Source: a virus
Strand: one strand, 5' to 3'
Length of the DNA: 50,602 nucleotides
IMG/VR virus record: IMGVR_UViG_3300033145_003412
Span: 1 to 50,602 of that record
The notes below the pieces were generated by a model that saw only the letters and a program-made list of their open reading frames with translations, did no database searches and was not told the origin of the DNA. Positions 46,450 to 50,602 of the stretch are shown here, one piece after another. The position numbers and the translations under genes were made by a program. Each line of letters starts with the position of its first letter. Position 1 is the first letter of the stretch.

Positions 46450-46640
46450 AAAAGCTTTAAAGACCCTGAAGGGGGTTTATCTCTCAACCCCGTGTCCGGC
46501 TCGATTGTCCGGGGCTTCTCGCCAGGCCTTCTATCTTTTGGGGAATCTTTTTGTTCTAAGGGCTTTCTGCCTTTCCCTTTGCTGGCTCCGGGGAGGTGAT
46601 TTTATCTTAGCCCTCTGACCCCCGTTCCAACCTTTATTTT
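46450..46640 (-). other. GC-rich gene-free leader region
   Basis: About 190 bases clearly richer in G and C than the flanks and without a plausible frame. It contains several possible stems (for example ACCCCGTGTCCGG with CCGGGG). It would lie in the 5' leader of the leftward transcript (promoter at 46664-46692). Candidate for a structured RNA. Confidence 0.4.
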
Positions 46641-46663
46641 CAATGAACTATTAACTGAATATC

Positions 46664-46692
46664 ATTATATGAAAATAACCCATCAAAGTAAA
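46664..46692 (-). promoter_or_regulatory. Leftward sigma-70-like promoter
   Basis: On the - strand TTTACT and TATAAT are separated by exactly 17 bases. Phased A tracts (46690-46712) lie directly upstream of the -35 box, as in UP elements. It would feed the whole leftward operon of early genes. Confidence 0.6.
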
Positions 46693-46853
46693 GCAAAAAA
46701 AAGCAAAAAAAAGTTGCCTATTTTTAAGCTGTTGATTTTATTAAAAAAATTCAACGGCCGGATTTGAAAAAAATTTTTCTTTTTTTAGGGTCATTTCAAA
46801 ATAAGACAAAAAATAGCCAATTATTAAAGTATTTCAATATGTTACAATTTCCG

Positions 46854-46923
46854 TTTTTTAGGCTATATAAACCGTTGTAATCATTAAGGTTTTTAGGGGT
46901 ATATAAACTTTCTAATGATTACA
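46854..46923. promoter_or_regulatory. Operator-like repeats in the divergent region
   Basis: A perfect 11-bp inverted repeat (TGTAATCATTA at 46876-46886 and TAATGATTACA at 46913-46923) is interlaced with a direct repeat of TTTTTAGGnnTATATAAAC type (46854-46872 and 46890-46908). This is the sort of arrangement that binds a regulator or initiator between divergent operons. The rest of 46713-47036 is AT-rich without a gene. Confidence 0.5.
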
Positions 46924-47036
46924 GGCAGTTAGATATATAGTCGGTAAGAATAATGTTAACATATTGTAATTGTTAAGGATATTAAGAGAATTAGATTATT
47001 TAATGAATAAAGCCAGTATTAAACTAATTAATCTAT

Positions 47037-47065
47037 TTGATTTTAGTATTTAAATGATATATAAT
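47037..47065 (+). promoter_or_regulatory. Rightward sigma-70-like promoter for packaging genes
   Basis: TTGATT (47037-47042) and TATAAT (47060-47065) are separated by 17 bases. The start site would be near 47072, so translation must begin after it, at the ATG of 47090, which has GGAGA upstream. Confidence 0.7.
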
Positions 47066-47089
47066 GTATTTGTGATGGAGAAAGATAAA

Positions 47090-47677
47090 ATGGATACTAA
47101 AGAGACTAAGTCTAAAAAGAAGTTGGGGAGGCCTCCTGGCTCAAAGAATGGTAAATCTAAAAATGGAGGCGGCAGACCTAAAGGCGTTCTTGCTAAAAAA
47201 TATATCAAGATGGGGCGACCGGAAAAGTCCGTTGATTATAAAATTTTAGCTGAGTTATGTCATATACAATGCACAGGATTAGAGTGTGCTTCTGTTTTGG
47301 GCATGGATTATGCTAGTTTAGAAAGACATGTACGCAAAGAAACAGGCAAAACATTTTCCGAGTATTGGGAAGAAAAGGCCGCTGGAGGTAGAAAGAGCCT
47401 GCGGCGTAAGCAATGGGATGTAGCTCAAAGCGGAGACAAGACTTTATTGATATGGCTTGGTAAACAATACTTGGGACAGACAGATAAAAGGCAGATAGAA
47501 TCAACTGGGAAGCTTGAACATTCCTTTTCTGAGACAGAGGCTTCACTTAAAGATATGAGTCAGGAAGAGTTGTTTGTCATACGTGGACTTTTAGCAAGAA
47601 TAGAAGAGAAGAAAAAAGTAAAAGATGCTGAAAAGCCACAAAAGAAATATTATAAGAAACCTAAACCTAAAAAGTAA
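47090..47677 (+). CDS. terS: Small terminase subunit (TerS-like)
   Basis: 195 residues from ATG 47090. The upstream in-frame ATGs at 47054 and 47075 are rejected because they lie across or too near the -10 box, and the GGAG fits 47090. The N-terminus has three AT-hook-like motifs (LGRPPGSKNG, GGRPKG, MGRPEK), followed by an HTH-like region (ELCHIQCTGLECASVLGMDY then ASLERHV) and a basic tail (KKYYKKPKPKK). It lies directly before the large terminase. It would recognise the packaging site on phage DNA. Confidence 0.78.
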   Translation: MDTKETKSKKKLGRPPGSKNGKSKNGGGRPKGVLAKKYIKMGRPEKSVDYKILAELCHIQCTGLECASVLGMDYASLERHVRKETGKTFSEYWEEKAAGGRKSLRRKQWDVAQSGDKTLLIWLGKQYLGQTDKRQIESTGKLEHSFSETEASLKDMSQEELFVIRGLLARIEEKKKVKDAEKPQKKYYKKPKPKK

Positions 47678-47686
47678 ATTATTTAA

Positions 47687-49048
47687 ATGGATTTAGCTTC
47701 TAATATTCTGCCTCCGATTAGTCTTGTTGATAAGATTATAGCAGAGAAAAGCCTACATGAGTTTATTAAACAGGCATGGCCGACTGTATTGCCTTCGGTC
47801 CCTTTTGTTGATGGTTGGCATATAGGGGCTATCTGTGAGCATTTACAAGCCACTATGCCAAGGCCAATATCTTATGGACAAGATAGTAAAGACAATAGAA
47901 TTGTAACTGAATATGGGCCGGGGGAAATAACAAGATTAGTTATCAATATTCCTTTTAGACATACTAAAAGCCTAGTCCTTGCAGTGATGTTTCCGGCCTG
48001 GGCCTGGACCCAATTACCTTGGCTTGGATTTTTGTTTGCTTCTTATGCTGAGAGATTGAGTATAAGGGATTCTATGAAAACTAGACGCCTTGTAAAATCA
48101 AACTGGTATCAAGGTAATTGGGCTGATAAATTTGAAATGGTTGATGACCAGGATCAAAAGATTAAATTTGAAAATAAGAAGGGAGGATATAGAATAGCTA
48201 CTTCTGTTGGCGGAGTTGGAACAGGAGAAGGAGGAGACTATGTTTGCTTGACTGGCGATGTGAAAATAAAGACTGACCAGGGCAATATTGAAATAGAGAA
48301 AATCGTTGAAGAAAATTTACTTGTAGAGGTTTTAACTTATAACCATGATAACAATAAGTTAGAATATAAAAATATAGAGGTTTATGAGAAAAGCCCTGTA
48401 AGAGATTTAATAGAGATTGAATTAGAAAACGGGACAAAACTTTGTTGTACTGAAGACCATCCTATTTATGTTTTTAGAGATAAAGAAAAAAGTTATATCT
48501 CTGCAAATCAATTAGAAGTAGGAAATCAATTATTTACGACTAAAAAAACTGTGAAAATAAAAAATATTAAAAAGGTTCAGAAACAAGATAAATTTGTATA
48601 TAATCTTGCAATAGCAGATAATAAAAATTATTTCGCTAATGGTATCCAAGTTCATAATTGCGCTGACGATCCGCATAACATTTCAGATATAGAATCAGAT
48701 GTGAAACGTAATTCTACAATTTTGTGGTGGGATGAATCTATGGCTTCACGTTTCAATAATCCTTCTTATGGTGTTAAAATTATTATTATGCAGAGGACGC
48801 ATGATGATGATTTGAGTGGGCATTCATTAGCAAAAGATGCTGGTTATGAGCATTTATGTCTGCCTGCAAGGTTTGAAGTTGACCATCCTACTCTTTCGAG
48901 AACTTCATTAAATTTTGTCGATCCAAGAAAAGAAGATGGAGAGTTACTTTGGCCTCAAATGTTTAATGAAAAAGGTATGGATGATCTTGAAAAAGAATTG
49001 AATAGTCCTTATGCTGTGGCAGGCCAACTTCAAGATACCGGAAAATGA
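47687..49048 (+). CDS. terL: Large terminase, ATPase part, with mini-intein
   Basis: 453 residues. Walker A variant NIPFRHTKS (87-95) is the P-x-R-H-T-K-S form of phage TerL. The Walker B region GGDYV/CADDPHN is split by a 138-residue intein (187-324). YGVKIIIMQRTHDDDLSG (motif III/C region) and ELNSPYAVAGQLQ close the ATPase. The frame then ends in DTGK and stop, while the nuclease domain continues in the +1 frame at 49011..49574. Removal of the intein and a frame change are both needed for a standard TerL. It powers DNA packaging into the prohead. Confidence 0.88.
   Translation: MDLASNILPPISLVDKIIAEKSLHEFIKQAWPTVLPSVPFVDGWHIGAICEHLQATMPRPISYGQDSKDNRIVTEYGPGEITRLVINIPFRHTKSLVLAVMFPAWAWTQLPWLGFLFASYAERLSIRDSMKTRRLVKSNWYQGNWADKFEMVDDQDQKIKFENKKGGYRIATSVGGVGTGEGGDYVCLTGDVKIKTDQGNIEIEKIVEENLLVEVLTYNHDNNKLEYKNIEVYEKSPVRDLIEIELENGTKLCCTEDHPIYVFRDKEKSYISANQLEVGNQLFTTKKTVKIKNIKKVQKQDKFVYNLAIADNKNYFANGIQVHNCADDPHNISDIESDVKRNSTILWWDESMASRFNNPSYGVKIIIMQRTHDDDLSGHSLAKDAGYEHLCLPARFEVDHPTLSRTSLNFVDPRKEDGELLWPQMFNEKGMDDLEKELNSPYAVAGQLQDTGK
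48245..48658 (+). other. TerL mini-intein, no endonuclease
   Basis: 138 residues (187-324). It starts CLTGDVKIKTD (block A); block B is CTEDHPIYVF; block F is YFANGIQVHN and it ends HN before Cys. No homing endonuclease domain fits in this length. It sits exactly at the Walker B acidic pair (before ADDPHN), so splicing would be required for ATPase activity. Confidence 0.9.
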
Positions 49049-49574
49049 ACAATTGCCAGATGTTGATTATGATACGATTGTAGCCACTATTCGTTATTGG
49101 GATAAAGCCGGTACAGAGGATGGTGGAGCAAGAACAGCTGGAGTTAAAATGCACTATATGGCTTCAGGCAGATATATAATTGAGGATTGTGAAGTAGGGC
49201 AGTGGGGTTATGCAAAAAGAGAGGCCATGATTAAGACTTGTGCAGAATTGGATGGAGCTTCTTGTTTAGCTTTTGTCGAGCAAGAACCAGGTTCCGGAGG
49301 GAAAGAATCTGCCGAGAGAACTATTGACGATACTCTTGATGGCTATGCAGCCTTTACTGATAAAGTAACTGGATCAAAGATTATCAGGGCAGAGCATTAT
49401 GCGGTTCAAGTTGAAAAGGGAAATATTTATTTAATAAAAGGAGAATGGAATAAAAAATTCTTAGATGAGCATAAAAGATTTTTGACAAGTAAATTTAAAG
49501 ACCATGTTGACGCTTCGACTGGAGCTTTCAATAATTTGGCTGATTATAGATCAAAAGGAATCAGGGTGATATAA
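49011..49574 (+). CDS. terL: Large terminase, C-terminal nuclease domain (frame-shifted)
   Basis: 187 residues, overlapping the ATPase frame by 38 bases in the +1 frame. VATIRYWDKAGTEDGGARTA then SCLAFVEQEPGSGGKESAER are the RNase-H-fold nuclease motifs of TerL (first Asp and following acidic residues). It probably belongs to the same protein via programmed frameshifting, unless the frame break is a sequence error. The canonical linker (around R-P-x-P-x-x-G) seems shortened. Stop overlaps the portal start. Confidence 0.85.
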   Translation: MLWQANFKIPENEQLPDVDYDTIVATIRYWDKAGTEDGGARTAGVKMHYMASGRYIIEDCEVGQWGYAKREAMIKTCAELDGASCLAFVEQEPGSGGKESAERTIDDTLDGYAAFTDKVTGSKIIRAEHYAVQVEKGNIYLIKGEWNKKFLDEHKRFLTSKFKDHVDASTGAFNNLADYRSKGIRVI

Positions 49575-50602
49575 TGGAAAACAATCCGTATATAAGAGCA
49601 GTTACTACTCCATGGGAAAATAACAGGCCCGCTGTTACTCCAACGAATTTTCAATCTCAAATTGATGCCAATAAACATTGGGTTTATCGCTGTGTGAACA
49701 TTATTTCCAACGCTACTGCCTCTGTTCCTTTTAGGCTATATGTTAGAGTTCCTAGTGGTAAAAAGATAGCTACAGGTTGGTTAAAGACTTCAGATATTTC
49801 TTTAAAGAAGAAATTATGGCTTAACAGTCAGGCATCTTTAAGAAAATGGGTTACTAAAGAAGTGAAAATTGAAGAAGTTATCGAACATCCTTTTCTTGAA
49901 ATGATGAAAAATGTCAACCAGTTCCGTAACGAATTTGATTTAAGGTATCTAACTTCTAATTTTTTAGAGCTAACTGGTAATACTTATTGGTATATTGTCC
50001 CTGATAATCTTGGAACGCCAAGTCAAATTTGGATTGTCCCTTCTCAGAACATGAAAATTGTAGCAAGTAAAGGGGAATTTATGGAGATTGTTCATTTTTT
50101 ATATCCTAATCCAAATAATGTTAGATATGGCTTAGGCCCTTTAATGGCAGCTGCTGCCGAATATGATATTTATCAAAATATGAACGCATTTGAAGCAGCT
50201 TTGTTTAAAAACAATGCTCGGCCTGAAGGACTGATTACTACTGAAAAACCTATGTCTGATCCGGTGTTTGAAAGATTTAAAAAGCAATGGCAAGGTATTT
50301 ATGGAGGGACAAAGAACTCAGGCAAGACAGCTATTTTAGAACCAGGTATGTCATTTGAATCGTTAACTTTTAGCCCGAAAGAACTTAGTTTTTTACAAGG
50401 AAGGAACACAACTGCCGAAGTTATTATAAATGTTTTTGGTGTTCCTATGTCAAAAATCAAGACCAAGGATGTTAATAAGGCTAATGCTGAGGTTGGTGAA
50501 ATTCAATTCCAAAGAGATACTATTTTGCCAAAACTCAAAATGATTCGTGATAAAATTAACGAACAGATTATGCCTATGTATGATGAAAATATATTTGTTG
50601 AT
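49574..50602 (+). CDS. HK97-family portal protein, partial at window end
   Basis: The ATG at 49574 overlaps the terminase stop (ATAATG), and 343 codons are open to the end of the window. HWVYRCVNIISNATASVPFR, then FLELTGNTYWYIVPDN and YGLGPLMAAAAEYDIYQNMN are hallmark phage portal segments. GVPMSKIKTKDVNKANAEVG near the end is typical of HK97/SPP1-type portals. It forms the dodecameric gate for DNA entry. The C-terminus lies beyond the window. Confidence 0.9.
   Translation, partial: MENNPYIRAVTTPWENNRPAVTPTNFQSQIDANKHWVYRCVNIISNATASVPFRLYVRVPSGKKIATGWLKTSDISLKKKLWLNSQASLRKWVTKEVKIEEVIEHPFLEMMKNVNQFRNEFDLRYLTSNFLELTGNTYWYIVPDNLGTPSQIWIVPSQNMKIVASKGEFMEIVHFLYPNPNNVRYGLGPLMAAAAEYDIYQNMNAFEAALFKNNARPEGLITTEKPMSDPVFERFKKQWQGIYGGTKNSGKTAILEPGMSFESLTFSPKELSFLQGRNTTAEVIINVFGVPMSKIKTKDVNKANAEVGEIQFQRDTILPKLKMIRDKINEQIMPMYDENIFVD

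Noticed and set aside
46450-46640. tRNA gene in the GC-rich leader
   Set aside because: A GTTCCAACC-like stretch suggested a T arm, but no full cloverleaf or anticodon arm can be drawn.

Overview
The window is a contiguous part of an AT-rich tailed double-stranded DNA bacteriophage genome (Caudoviricetes-like). It carries an HK97-type portal, a large and a small terminase, beta-helical tail proteins and a nearly complete phage-encoded bacterial-type replisome. The host cannot be named. A PspA homologue of the Gram-negative type and bacterial sigma-70-like promoters and Shine-Dalgarno sites suggest a Gram-negative bacterium. All three stop codons are used, so there is no sign of recoding.

Layout: almost everything from 1 to 46.4 kb reads leftward (- strand). 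From left to right: a glycosyltransferase and an RF-1-like protein (0.2-2.1 kb); tail, baseplate and beta-helix structural genes (2.7-7.4 kb); small membrane and unknown genes (7.4-9.4 kb); a recombination block with a split Rad50/SbcC, Mre11/SbcD, a PP-loop protein and a PD-(D/E)XK nuclease (9.4-13.7 kb); paralogous membrane and Cys-rich proteins (13.7-14.8 kb); RecA, the TIGR-Tas locus, an HTH protein and a gp32-like SSB (14.8-18.8 kb); PspA and small modular proteins (18.8-22.3 kb); clamp loader, two DNA methyltransferases, DnaE with an intein and a fused uracil-DNA glycosylase, sliding clamp, RepA-like helicase, winged-helix initiator and primase (22.3-34.0 kb); small regulators (34.0-37.4 kb); a GIY-YIG homing nuclease and a SNF2 helicase (37.4-40.3 kb); and many small accessory genes (40.3-46.4 kb). 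A 0.6 kb regulatory region (46.45-47.09 kb) separates these from the rightward packaging genes: small terminase, large terminase (with a mini-intein and a frame break) and portal, which runs off the window.

The most striking object lies at 15.9-17.5 kb. Two arrays with an exact 36-nt period, in which two different 9-nt conserved segments alternate with 9-nt variable spacers, flank a single gene. That gene joins an HNH-like N-terminus to a Nop/IS110-C-terminal-like domain. This is the architecture of TIGR-Tas (tandem interspaced guide RNA with a TasH-type protein), an RNA-guided system that differs from CRISPR. It sits between SSB/HTH and RecA, inside the replication and recombination operon.

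Other notable points: a replicative polymerase-UDG fusion; inteins in both DnaE and TerL; Rad50 split into two genes, plus a relic of a second Rad50 C-terminus behind mre11; two unrelated methyltransferases with the same C-terminal tail and nucleotide sequence; a family of near-identical promoter cassettes (T6A6 box plus TATAAT); and several small-protein families that have spread by duplication and module exchange.
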